This document shows positions 8,869 to 18,171 of a stretch of DNA of 30,000 nucleotides, in pieces. This DNA comes from Prorocentrum cordatum. Its lineage: Eukaryota; Sar; Dinophyceae; Prorocentrales; Prorocentraceae. Where the stretch lies: the NCBI GenBank assembly GCA_963575745.1, contig CAUYUJ010008089.1, positions 1 through 30,000 on the forward strand, in the 5' to 3' direction. A program made the position numbers and the translations under genes. The stretch's first letter is position 1. Each line of letters begins with the position of its first letter. Below the pieces are notes generated by a model, which searched no databases, had not been told where the DNA came from, and saw only the letters and a program-made list of their open reading frames with translations.

Positions 8869-8996
8869 CGTCGCGATGGTGCTGCTGCTGCTCCTCCCCC
8901 TCTCCCTTCTCCTCGCCCTCCTCCTTTTCCTCCTTTCCCTCCTCCTCCTCCTCCTCCTCCTCCTCCTTGTCCTCCTCCTCCTCCTCCTCACCCGTT
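8869..8996. repeat. (CTC)n-rich pyrimidine tract at the 3' end of LINE B
   Basis: GCTGCTGCTG runs into CTC and CCT trinucleotides with occasional CTTTTC and TTGTCC variants. It starts about 20 bases after the LINE B coding remnants. It may be the landing site, or a simple-repeat tail made during target-primed reverse transcription. Confidence 0.9.
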
Positions 8997-9685
8997 CGGC
9001 CTTGACCGCCCAGGGAGCGGGGGAGGGCGCCGTGGGACGGACCCCTCCCGCATGGGCTCCGAGCGCCCCGGGGCCGACGGATCGCGAGCGCCTCTCCGCT
9101 CCTCGGCAGCCGGGCTGCCGATGCGGCCGCGCGGAAGGGGGCGCCCGAGAGGAGTTGATCTCTCTCTCGGCCGCCGCTGTCCCTCCCGCGGGTCCGTGGG
9201 ACACCACCGCCGCTCTCGTCCAGAGGAGGGCCCGCCGAGCCCTCGCGGACGCGGCCGCCGCTGGCCCCAGGAGGCCGCTTGGGGTCCACGGAGGAGCTCG
9301 CTGCTCGTGCCGGCGCTCACGCTTGCGCGCGCCGTGGAGCGCGTCGTGGGTCCTCCCGGTGCGGCCAGCTCACGATTCGATCCCAGCTCGTGGATGCTTG
9401 CTCGTCGCCGTGCTCGGGCTCGTCGGTCTCCTGGCCGCTCGATGTCGTGCCTTCGGTCCCTGGCCCTGTCTCGGTCGGAGGTTTGGCTCTGCGTCGGCGC
9501 CATCGTCTTGGCTACCGGGATGGTTTTTTGTATGTTGTTCTGTCACGTCTGTTGCAAGACTGCCACGATCGACGGCCGCCGCCTTGGAGGCGAGTGCCTG
9601 CCCCCAAGTTAAGAAGGGGGCGAGAAGATCTCGCCCGGACTGCAAGAGGCAAGTTCCCGAGTTACGCGGGGCCTCCCGAGACAGG
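8997..9685. other. GC-rich spacer between LINEs B and C
   Basis: One plus frame (8807-9727) is open across the whole stretch, but it starts in the microsatellite, reads through the spliced leader (VAILAQ), and is Arg/Ala/Ser/Pro rich. A hydrophobic stretch (GCLLVAVLGLVGLLA, near 9395-9440) occurs in it. No family is recognised. A host gene fragment is possible but not supported. Confidence 0.4.
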
Positions 9686-9697
9686 TCCTCCTCCTCC

Positions 9698-9719
9698 TCC
9701 GTAGCCATTTTGGCTCAAG
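9698..9719 (+). other. Dinoflagellate spliced-leader (DinoSL) sequence, 5' end of LINE C
   Basis: An exact 22-nt leader, preceded directly by five TCC units (9686-9700, overlapping its first bases). The base after it starts an ATG (9720-9722). As at 5085, there is no SL-RNA intron or donor, so this is a reverse-transcribed leader and not an SL gene. The LINE ORFs follow on the same strand. Confidence 0.96.
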
Positions 9720-9874
9720 ATGTTTAAGCCCCGTGGCAGAGCACGGAGACCCCTGGTCCGGGGACTGCTAGGACTGCTGCTTTCCGCCTTCGCCGTGCCC
9801 GCGGCGTTGAGCATCTCCATATCCTTTGCTGCAGAGACGCAGCTTACATATCCCTCGCCAGCAGCGCTGGCTCC
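9720..9874 (+). other. 5' untranslated leader of LINE C with upstream AUG
   Basis: An ATG immediately follows the spliced leader (9720-9722) and opens a frame different from ORF1 that stays open to 11156. Its protein is Ser/Pro/Arg rich beyond the first 40 residues and looks like a shadow of ORF1 and the EEP. The start, MFKPRGRARRPLVRGLLGLL and onwards, has a basic then hydrophobic stretch like a signal anchor, but this may be chance. Confidence 0.4.
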
Positions 9875-10912
9875 GTGCTCGCCCGCCTCGCGATGGGACT
9901 GCCTGGCGTCGCCAGCTCCTCCGACTCCTTCGACAATGGCAAGGGCAAGGACACCGCTGCTGCCGACCCCTGGGCCGCTGGCGCTCAGAAGCTTGCCGCG
10001 ATCGACCTACCCGCACACCAGAGGAAGGCGCTCACCGACCTTCTCCAGACCCAGGTCGACAAAGCCGCCGCCGCTTTCGAAGCCACCTCCAAGCAAGTTG
10101 CGGCCGCTGCACAAGCCGAGCTCCTGGCAAACATCACGAAGATCACCGAACAGCTCAGCACCCGCCAGGAGTCCGCCGAGCGGGACATTGCCGAACTCAA
10201 AGGCCGTGCTGACCGTGCCGAACGTCTCCAAGGCGACCTCAAGGCCAGCGTGGACGCCCTCCAACAAGCCCTACGTCATGCTGAAGCTCTTCATCCAGCC
10301 ATGGACTTGGACGCCCTTGGTGCCTGGGACCGTCCACCAAATGCTGCTACCTTCTGGTGTGGAACGGCCTCGGAGTTCTCCGTCGCCTCGCTCAAGACAG
10401 CGCTCGCCCCCTGGTTCGACGCTGCCGACGTGGACATTAATGCGCTCCGCATCAACTCCGATGGCCCAGCACGGAGAATATCACTCACACTCACTGGTGG
10501 CAATGCGATTGCTCTCCCGCGAGCTCAGGCTCTACATCGCGCACTACGACAAGGACGAGAATGGCGTCGCTTCCAAGTGGAATCGGACTCTGGCCTCACT
10601 GATCTCTACGTCTCCGCGGACAAGTCACCACGCATGGTCCGACAGGAAGTTCAATTCAAAAAGCTCAACAAGCTCATCAATGACAAGTTTCCCATGCTCG
10701 AGACTCGGGTCCACCGCGCGGGCGGCTTTCTGTCCATCAACGGCGCCCCCATCGTCCAGATCACGGCTGGCGCCACGCCTGATGCTTCTACCCAAGTTCG
10801 CTGGTCCGACGCAGCTGCCCCCGCTGGAATCCCCACCGCGGAGCACGTGCCCTTGGCTACCGCGCTGGCAGCCGCATTCGCCAACCCACTGGAGGCAGTG
10901 CGGTGGCTTTAG
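9875..10912 (+). CDS. LINE C ORF1 protein (coiled coil, RRM-like)
   Basis: A complete 345-aa frame. ORF1 proteins of LINEs bind element RNA as multimers in the ribonucleoprotein particle. Residues about 58-138 form a long Ala/Glu/Leu heptad region (AELLANITKITEQLSTRQES, then AERDIAELKG...). Residues about 165-265 look like an RRM-type fold: ASLKTALAPW, then RRISLTLTGG, then DLYVSADKSP. The last part contains an LNKLINDKFPML helix and a short beta-rich tail, as in L1-type ORF1p. No CCHC knuckle is seen. I chose the ATG at 9875 as the first in frame; it is 155 bases from the leader. It ends 50 bp before ORF2. The RRM assignment is by eye. Confidence 0.65.
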   Translation: MLARLAMGLPGVASSSDSFDNGKGKDTAAADPWAAGAQKLAAIDLPAHQRKALTDLLQTQVDKAAAAFEATSKQVAAAAQAELLANITKITEQLSTRQESAERDIAELKGRADRAERLQGDLKASVDALQQALRHAEALHPAMDLDALGAWDRPPNAATFWCGTASEFSVASLKTALAPWFDAADVDINALRINSDGPARRISLTLTGGNAIALPRAQALHRALRQGREWRRFQVESDSGLTDLYVSADKSPRMVRQEVQFKKLNKLINDKFPMLETRVHRAGGFLSINGAPIVQITAGATPDASTQVRWSDAAAPAGIPTAEHVPLATALAAAFANPLEAVRWL

Positions 10913-10944
10913 CGCACGATGGTCGCCGTGGTTCACGAAACCAC

Positions 10945-11880
10945 ACGCCGACGGCTTTAACCTGGTATGGTGGAACACACAGGCGCTCAACGGCAGATCG
11001 GCATCCGGCGGGCCCTCAAGCGACAGCTGCTGCTCCGCTACATGCGGCAACGAGCAGTCATCGCCCTCCAAGAGACACACGGCAACAGCATCGACATGGA
11101 CCTCCTGGCCGCGAGCACCGACCACAAGTACATTGCCTTCCACTCGGCACTTGTGACGGACGACCACTCCTCGGAGACCGCGGGCGGCATCGCCTTCCTA
11201 GTGCCCTTTGATCGAGCCGAACAACAACTACCGCATGATCAGCGGCCACTACGCACTTTTCGCGCGATCGTACCTGGTCGCATGGGTGAACTACGTGTTC
11301 AAGACGGAGCAAGGCAGCACGAGACGACCATCTTCAACATCCACAACAACGATCTCAGCGGATCTGACCGACAGCGCCTCAGAGCTGCGCGGCAAGCAGC
11401 TGCACAACGTCCCGCCCTCCACCCAGACAGCCACGACTATTGCATGGTCGGGGGCTTCAATATCGCTCAGACGCCGCCGAAGAACCTGCTCCACCCCACC
11501 GCGGACTCTACCGCCGAGCGTTACCACTACCAGCCTGTGTTCTGGAAGAACATAATCTCACAGATGGTGGAGATCACAGCGAAGGCCACCACTCATCGAT
11601 GCGCGGCCAACCGAACGGAGGCGACGATCGACAGATGCTTCGTCTCGATCAGCGCGCCCAACATCCCGCACATCGAGACACTTCTTGTCGCCGATGGGAG
11701 ACCGCTCGACCGTGAAGGGGGGCCCATCAGCGATCGCAAACTTTTACATCTACGGCCTCGACCTCGTCAGCCACGCCCAGTCAACGAGCGTGGCATCCCT
11801 GCCTTCCACTTCGAATCCAAGCACTGCAAGCTCTACTTCAAACGCCTTGTCGAGATGGCCGACCTCTCTGCCGACCCCAT
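10945..11880 (+). pseudogene. LINE C ORF2, EEP endonuclease part (frameshifted)
   Basis: The first strand, FNLVWWNTQALNG (10954-10992), lies in one frame; the rest is in the next frame from about 11000. Motifs: AVIALQETHG carries the catalytic Glu; MVGGFN (near 11450) is the GDFN motif with its Asp changed to Gly; TEATIDRCFVSI is the SRIDY-like motif; and GPISDRKLL is the SDH motif with His changed to Arg. It should nick the target DNA for priming. Two substituted key residues plus a frameshift make activity unlikely. The frame stays open to 12004, but the protein continues in another frame from about 11880 (DNEAHRLAVRKARDTI). Confidence 0.75.
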
Positions 11881-14560
11881 CTCAAACTGGCGGACAATGA
11901 AGCACATAGGCTGGCGGTGCGCAAGGCTCGCGACACCATCACCATCGTCCCCGCCTCCGAGATCATGCCGATCGAGAGCCACAGTGAAGACCCACAAGTC
12001 ATAGCAGAGGCACGAGCGCTCACACTCCGCAGTATTGCCAGGGCCATCTGGTACCAAGACCTCACTCTTGCCCAGCGGCTTCGTAACGACACTATTGCTG
12101 GGGCACAACACATCGACATCAATCACCACAAGATCTCTCTAGTTGACCGCGCCGCCTTCGAGACTGAGCACTCAGCCATGCAGCACCAGATCGCAGAACA
12201 GCGACGTCGCGTTGCTGCCGCCCGCTCTCGAGCTGCCTACGCGGAACAGCGGCCCGACATTGGTGAGCAATGGCGCCGTCGTGCTCGCCGTATTGGACAG
12301 CGCAGCGAGATCTGGAAGCCGTTCTCGAAGCGCTTGATTCTCGCAGGCGTGCGCATCACCGACAGCAGAGGCCCGACTGTCGCCAATGACCCCATGGGCA
12401 TGCACAGCGCTATTCAATCTCACTGGTCGAAGGTGTTTGCGGCCAAGCCTGTTGACACACCAGCGATGCAGCAGTACCTGGACATAGTCTTCCCACCAAC
12501 GCCTCCACGCCATCTGCCTCTACCTAGGATTGATGAACTCCAAGCCGCAGCTAAACTCGCCAGTGACTCTGCTCCTGGGCCTGATGGACTGCCCTACCGC
12601 GCATGGGTGCGATCAGACGGCAGCATCGAGGTCCTCCACGCCCTCCTCCACTCCATTGCTCACGGCGGCCCGATCCCCCACGACCTGAACTACGCGATCA
12701 TGGCCATGCTTCCCAAGGGCGACGAGCCCATGGGCAACTACGAGTGCTCCCGCAGCCCTGACTGTCTACGCCCCCTCGCCATGAAGAGCAGTGACATCAA
12801 GATCATTGCCTCCGCCGCGAATCGCATCCTCAGCTCCGTGGCATCGGACACAGAGGAAGAGCAACAAGGATTTGTCAATGGCCGTCAATTTCTCTTCAAC
12901 ATCGTCAAGGTGGACACCATCGCCCGTCTCACCAGCATCAACAGCGAAGCCGCCAACATGATGCCCTGCTTCGCCAGCATGGACATTGCTGCAGCGTTTC
13001 CGAGCCTCACGCACGAGTGGTTGTGGGCTACTCTTAGGCGATGGGGCATCCACGGCGCCTTTCTCAACCTCATGCAGAGCTGCTACAACATGCCACTTGC
13101 CTTTCTCGAGCTAGGTGGGAGTCGCCGACCGCTGCTTCTCGCTGAATCTGGGGTTGCTCAAGGATGTCCATTGAGCGGCGCGCTCTGGGTGCTCGCCTTC
13201 GACCCCATCATCAAGGGTCTCAAGATGGAACTCACCATTCTGGGCAGAGGCCTGCTCAGCGCTTGCGCCGACGACCTGGGTATCGTTCTTGCTGCACTTC
13301 GGGATCTTGGCGCTCTTGCACCACGTCTGCAAGCTGCTCACCACCATCGTGGCTTCCGCCTCCAACCGAAGAAGTGCGTCCTCGTACCCACCTGGTCCTT
13401 GCCAACGCCCGAGATCACTGCGAACATGCGTGCTACCCTGACCCAGCTCTACGAACCGTGGCAAGCCTTCTCCATCAACAACTTTTCGCGATACCTTGGC
13501 GTGTACATCGGCCCTGGCGCTTCTCTTGACCGCCAATGGCAAGGTCCTGCCAGCAAGTGGTGGGAACGCGCTCAGATCCTGAGCGACTCTAACACCCCCA
13601 TCCAACAGAGCATCAAGATGTACAACTCCGCCGCCGTCACCTGTCTCTCGTACGCCGGCCAGCTCTACCCGCCATCCCCAGCATTCCTGTCCAATGAGAT
13701 TCACGGACTCCACAAGCTGATCCGTGCTGCCCCCTCGAGCTTCACGAAGATGGACATCCTGTCGTTCACGCTGTGGGCGTCCGCCACGATCCCGCAGGGT
13801 ATTGAAACGCTTCTTGCAGCAACGATGTGGCGCGCCTCCACTGTGACCATTTCTGGCTGGCAGCCTCTGCTTCACGAATTCCGTGCCCATGCTGAAGACA
13901 TCCTCCCACTACGAGGTGTAGTGGCTGGCGAATGGTCTGCCTCATGCTGGATTGACTCAACTTCCATCGTGCAGCGGTTCGACGCCATCTCCCACAACAA
14001 GCTGATCGCGACAGGCAAAGGATCTATCTTCAAGACCCTCACACGATCCACAGGATCCACGGTGAATGCCGCCCAGATACTTCTGAGAGCTCATGCGCAA
14101 GCTGCTGCTGCTGGACGACTTGCTATCCTGACCTCCCGTCGCAACAAAGCGGAGGATCTGCGCGCGCGCAGTCGTGACAGGACTGGCACTTATCAGGCAC
14201 CGCGCCGTGACAGGGCTGGTGAGCTTCACACACCCAGTCGTGACAGGACTGGCGGAGTTCATCAGAGGCACGCGGGGCTCATCCCTTCGAATGCTGCTAC
14301 TTCGAGCGCCACGTCACGCACTTCCCCGCAACAAGCCTACCTACGGGAACTACAACGCCAGCTGTACCGCGACTCCTTCCACAAGACCATCCATCGCCGT
14401 CTTCGCGCCTGGTTCCCATTACTTCCTGTCGACAGTGGACCTCAGATGGTGCCTGCAACAGCCGAGCAACCGACAGGGAATGACGATCACGACTCAATGA
14501 AGTACCTGAACGAGCGAGCAGAAGCATGGGCAGCAATATGGATCCCCAGCGTGTTTTTTC
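11881..14560 (+). CDS. LINE C ORF2, reverse transcriptase part
   Basis: An uninterrupted frame with a full set of RT motifs. SAPGPDGLPYRAW is in the fingers (near 12571). AMLPKGD and PLAMKSSDIKII follow, then GFVNGRQFLFNI. Palm A is SMDIAAAFPS (Asp codon 12982), palm B AQGCPLSGALW (13156), and palm C CADDLGIVL with both Asp present (13270-13275; Ala replaces the usual aromatic). GFRLQPKKCVLVP and RYLGVYIG are motifs D and E. The thumb follows. It copies element RNA from the nicked target. An 11-aa repeat lies at 14173-14262. The frame formally runs on to 14664, but the real protein shifts by +1 at a T6 run (14554-14559). No start codon is certain; the pre-RT region joins from the EEP. Confidence 0.85.
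14170..14268 (+). repeat. 33-bp in-frame tandem repeat, three units
   Basis: CGTGACAGG(A/G)CTGG recurs at 14173, 14206 and 14239, exactly 33 bases apart. In the ORF2 frame the units read SRDRTGTYQAP, RRDRAGELHTP and SRDRTGGVHQR. The repeat sits in the basic linker between thumb and zinc finger, where a length change would not break the enzyme. Confidence 0.85.
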
Positions 14561-15508
14561 GGCCGCGACATGGGCAACTTCAACGACTGGATGGACTGGT
14601 GCGTCCCGTACGTCACAGCTGTTCTACACCGCGCCCAGTTCAATGCGCACTTCAACCTCGATGACCAGTACGGGACAGCCAGTGCTCGCCGTGACATGGC
14701 GACGGAGATATGTTACGGTGCGTGGCATCGAGCTGAACACCCTCGCAACCACCGTTTGCAGATCTACACCACCGAGCACATGCCGACCAACACTCATCGA
14801 GCATTTGCTGATGAAGCTGCTGAACACCGTGCACGTCGTCGCTGGAGCGAACGTGAACGCGCCACCAACCCGAACTTCCCGCAGGAAGACGGCAACACTC
14901 AGTCTACATCTACGACCACATCCACGCCGCCCTCCCAATCCTCCAGTGACATCATGATGGACTCCGATACATCCGACCGTGACGGACTTCTTGGCCGAGA
15001 CGCTCTCCCTGCCAGTGTTGAGCACGTCTGGCGCGACCTGCGGTCCCACCTGGCAAACTCCGCCGCCTCGCTTTTCTGGCCCGCGGTCAAGACATTGTCA
15101 GGCGCGTGGACGACCTCACACCGCATGCATGTCAACCCCCACAAGAAGAACTGCTTGTTCGGCTGCGACAAGGACTTGCAGGCCAAGAACACGGACGACA
15201 TCAGCCACTACATATCGTGCCCACGGATGTGGGCGCTCCTGGCTCAACCACGTGGACAACCTGCTGGTGACGTCCTCGCGCGCCTGGGCCTCCACAAGAA
15301 CGGCCTCATCGACGACCGCCCGAGGCACACCGTCACTCGCATGGCCGTTGCCTTCCGCAGCTACAACATCCTGCGGGCGCGCTCCGAGCTGGGCACGCCC
15401 GCCATCCACGACGAGCTCAAGTACCACAAGGAAGTTGTCGCTGCCGCCCGTCGCGCCCTGAGGCTTCACCGATGCCTCGTGGGCGGCGCGGGGCCGCAGC
15501 GGCTCTAA
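14561..15508 (+). pseudogene. LINE C ORF2, C-terminal part with zinc finger
   Basis: In the frame one base on from the RT, the protein continues GRDMGNFNDWMDWCVPYV and runs to a stop at 15508. A Ser/Thr-rich linker (about 14895-14975) is followed by CLFGCDK...DDISHYISC (about 15150-15220), spacing C-x3-C-x13-H-x3-C, the C-terminal finger typical of LINE ORF2, which is thought to bind nucleic acid during integration. No RNase H follows, unlike LINEs B and D. The only lesion separating this part from the RT is the T6 frameshift, which could be an assembly error. Confidence 0.75.
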
Positions 15509-15542
15509 CCATCGGACGTGCGCTTCCCCAGCGTGTCGTTCG

Positions 15543-15743
15543 CTCCTCCTCCTCCTCCTCCTCCTCCTCCTCCTCCTCCTCCTCCTCCTCCTCCCCCCTT
15601 CTCCTCCTCCTCCTCCTCCTCTCCTCCTCCTCCCCCTCCTCCTCCTCCTCCTCCTCCTCCCCCTCCTCCTCCTCCTCCTCCTCCTCCTCCTCCTCCTCCT
15701 CCCTCCCTCCCTCCCTCCCTCCCTCCCTCCCTCCCTCCCTCCT
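15543..15743. repeat. (CTC)n then (CTCC)n tract at the 3' end of LINE C
   Basis: About 160 bases of CTC/CCT units with TTC and CCC variants end in nine CCCT/CTCC tetranucleotides (about 15702-15740). The tract starts 34 bases after the ORF2 stop codon. The encoded poly-Pro, poly-Ser and poly-Glu frames are artefacts. Confidence 0.95.
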
Positions 15744-16292
15744 CACCTTCGCGGCCTCTGAGGTGGCCCATGTCCTTGTGCGCATGTCGGAGGTCCACGC
15801 GGGCCTGGGGCACTTCCCCGCGGAGGCGCTCGGCGAGATCTGGCCTTGGCATCCCTCCCATTCACCGAGCGCGCTCCACGACTCGCAGAGTGCCTACTCG
15901 CAAACGTCCGAACAAAAGCGTGCTCGCCTCGATGTCATGGACCGTACGCCCCCCCCCCTTCGCGGCGGATCCGGGCCACTTGCGGGTAGCTCCTCTGCGA
16001 GGCGTGGCGCGCGTTTGCCTATCTCCCTGCTCCTCGCCCCTCCCCCTCGGCTCGTAGCCCACCGTTCCTGTGTTCGTGGGGCGTCCCTGGATCCAGCGAT
16101 CCCCTCCGCTCTGGACTCCGATGGACGCTTGGGCGCCCCCCCCCCCCAGCGCGTAGCACCGCTTCAAGTGGCGCGCTCGAAGAGCTTGAGCATTCTTCTC
16201 AAGTTAGTAATCGTCGGAAGTTTGACTCGTGCCCCTGATGAGCGTGCCGTGCCTCCCCTGCTCCTCTTTCCTCGTTGTCCCTGTTCCTCTTT
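15744..16292 (+). other. Spacer with a possible coding fragment
   Basis: One plus frame reads FAASEVAHVLVRMSEVHAGL and then GHFPAEALGEIW up to about 15950, with a balanced composition unlike its surroundings. It may be an exon fragment of an unknown gene. After 15945 the sequence has C8 to C13 runs (15948, 16135) and no coding signs. Confidence 0.3.
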
Positions 16293-16463
16293 CCTGATTT
16301 TTTCAGGACGGCGCCCCTGGAAGTCCCGACCCTTTCCCCGGGACCGGCTTTTCATCCTGAGCCGTTTCTTGACGGTCCCGGGGCCCGGCCAGGGCCCCCA
16401 TGGGCCGAAGATGGTGAAAAACTTGCCGCCCTGACTTTTCTTAACGACGCCAGCATGTCTGGG
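16293..16463 (+). mobile_element. TIR MITE, copy 2 of 3 (5' end eroded)
   Basis: It matches copy 1 and copy 3 from CCTGATTTTTTCAGGACGG through the GGAAGTCC block to the 3' terminal CATGTCTGGG at 16454-16463. The 5' TIR CCCAGACATG and following bases are replaced by a CTCTTTC-rich sequence, so it is truncated or rearranged at that side. Confidence 0.75.
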
Positions 16464-16858
16464 TCGTTGTCCCTTCTCCCGGCCCTCCCCCCTCTTTCGC
16501 GGCCCTTTCCCGGCCCGGCCCCGCGCCCCTTCCCGCCTTCCATCTGCCCCCAGCCGAGCCCCGCTCCTCGGTGCCTCTGTGTTCCTCTGGTCCTCTCTTT
16601 CCCGGCCCTCCCTCCCCTCCTCTGTTCCTCTGTTCCTCGTCCTCCCTCCCTCGTCCTCCCTATCCCTCCCGCCCTCCCTCCGCTCCCGCCCTCCCTCCCT
16701 CCCTCTCGAAGGTTGGCTGGTCCCTCATTGCCTGTGGCGACCACTTGCAGGGAGTGCCTCCGTCGTTTAGAGCGAGCGAGAGAGAGAGCGAGAGTGGGAG
16801 GGATATCACTTTGGCCTACGGTGTTCAGCAAGGCTGAGCAGGCAGCCAGGGCTTGAAT
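16464..16858. repeat. Pyrimidine-rich low-complexity spacer
   Basis: Mostly C and T: CCCTCC, CCGGCCC and CCCTCCCTC words, densest at 16600-16710, then a short GAGAGAGCGAGAG stretch near 16780. No gene is visible. Confidence 0.7.
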
Positions 16859-16975
16859 ATACATTTCGTATATATATACACACGCACGCACACACATGTG
16901 TGTATGTGTTTGGCTGTATGTATATACAGGTATATACATGTATATGTACTAACACATACATATGTATGACTCGCT
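16855..16975. repeat. AT-rich TATATACA/CACACA island
   Basis: A 120-bp island of TATA, CACA and TGTG dinucleotides (for example TATATATACACACGCACG) with local dyad symmetry (CACACATGTGTG). It contrasts sharply with the GC-rich surroundings. Confidence 0.85.
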
Positions 16976-17517
16976 TCGCGACCGCTTTCATCTCATCATA
17001 TCCCTCCTCTTCGTCCTCCTCCCAAGGCGATTCCTCGAGGCACGTTTTGGCCCCACTTTGTCAAGGCGTCGGATTCGGGCGCGCCTGATCTGGGCTGACC
17101 ATGGACAGCCATGGCTGTAGGCCCGTCCCCAACAACCCTCCCTCCTACTCCCCCCCGAGAGAAAATCCTTCCTCCCTCGTCCCTCTTCTTCGTCCTTACC
17201 CTTCCCTCTTCTCCCCCTTCCTTCCCCCTATTCCTCATCCACGTGGGCTGTGGCGCACAGGATGCTTCTCCCTCCTCCTGCTTCCTGCCTCCTCCTCCTC
17301 CTTCCTGCCTCCTTCCTCCCTTCTCCCTCCTTCCTCCCTCCTCCTCCCCTATCCCTCCCCCTCGAACTTCAAGCCAATAGGCAATCGCGCGATTCATCGC
17401 GCAGGGGGAAGCCCCCTCTTCACTGTGGCCTTCCGAGACCACGGTGCCATTGGTGGGCAACCCTGCTTGGTCCCACTCAAGCGCGCTGGTGCTCATACGC
17501 CAATGGACTTCGAACAA
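16976..17517. other. Pyrimidine-rich spacer
   Basis: CTTCCTCC-type low-complexity DNA, especially 17120-17360, with a short more balanced stretch at 17370-17515. No recognisable gene. Confidence 0.5.
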
Positions 17518-17775
17518 GCATCTCCTCCCTCTCTCCCTCCCTCCCTCCCTCCTCCTCTTCCTCACCTCCTCCTCCTCCTCCTCCTCCTCCTCCTCCTCCT
17601 CCTCCTCCTCCTCCTCCCTCCTCCTCCTCCCCTCCCCCCCCTCCTCCTCCTCCTCCCCTCCATCCCCCTCCCCCTCCCTCTCCTCTCTCCTCTCTCCTCC
17701 TCCTCCCCCTCCTCCTCCTCCTCCTCCTCCTCCTCCTCCTCCTCCTCCTCCTCCTCCTCCTCTTCCTCCTCCTAC
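17518..17775. repeat. (CTC)n microsatellite, about 250 bp
   Basis: CCTCC tetramers at the start, then long CTC runs (about 17566-17618 and 17707-17772) separated by CCCCT and TCTCTC variants. Confidence 0.95.
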
Positions 17776-18171
17776 ATCGACAAGATCGTCGTGGCCCAGC
17801 TGGCATGGTTGCTGTGCCGCACGGCACAGCAGATTCAAGCCGAAGGCGAACCGCAGGGGCTGCCGAACGCGATGGTCACACTGAGCTGGACCTACATACC
17901 GCCGCGAGCGGCACAGCCCCGCTGGCCAGCCTGCGCCGATATTCTGGCCTCCATTCTGAAGCACCCGAAGTTCGCCGAGTACCTCGAGCAGTGGCTCGTG
18001 CACGTTGACCTGGCCAGCCTTGCGCCCCCCTCGGCGTTGGCCACGCCACCCGCCGCCGCCATGCTCCAGCAGGTCGGCCGCTGGGTGCGCGACGTGGCGC
18101 CTGCGCGCCGCCGCTGGCGGCGAGCACTCCACCGCCGTGCTCTGGCGACAGGCCGCGCGAGTGGCGTGGGA
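17776..18171 (+). CDS. Possible coding fragment of unknown function
   Basis: Directly after the microsatellite, a plus frame encodes about 130 residues of normal composition: YIDKIVVAQLAWLLCRTAQQ, then LPNAMVTLSWTYIPPRA, then a helix-like ILASILKHPKFAEYLEQWLV, ending Arg/Ala rich. The frame is open upstream only through repeat-encoded Ser, so it has no proper start, and it ends in the MITE at 18172. It may be an exon of a host gene, with the MITE at or near its end. I recognise no family. Confidence 0.35.

Larger units (their letters stand above)
9698..15542 (+). mobile_element. LINE C: near full-length SL-tagged non-LTR retrotransposon
   Basis: Order: DinoSL, 155-bp 5' leader, ORF1 (9875-10912), then ORF2 with EEP (about 10945-11880), RT (about 11880-14560) and a C-terminal zinc finger (to 15508). 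It ends with a 34-base 3' UTR that runs into a (CTC)n tract; no poly(A) is present. A short (TCC)5 lies directly upstream. ORF2 needs three frame changes (near 10995, near 11880, and at a T6 run at 14554-14559). It is the most complete element in the window. ORF1 and the RT frame are long and uninterrupted, suggesting recent activity. Confidence 0.85.

Noticed and set aside
8807-9727. 306-aa frame across the LINE B-C spacer
   Set aside because: It begins at the microsatellite, ends by reading through the spliced leader, and has no recognisable domain.
9720-11156. 478-aa frame starting directly at the ATG after the leader
   Set aside because: Beyond its first residues it is Ser/Pro/Arg rich and overlaps ORF1 in another frame. 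Only its end (FNLVWWNTQALNG) is meaningful, as the start of the EEP.
14170-14268. CRISPR-like direct repeats
   Set aside because: Three adjoining 33-bp units without spacers, in frame inside ORF2, in a eukaryotic genome.
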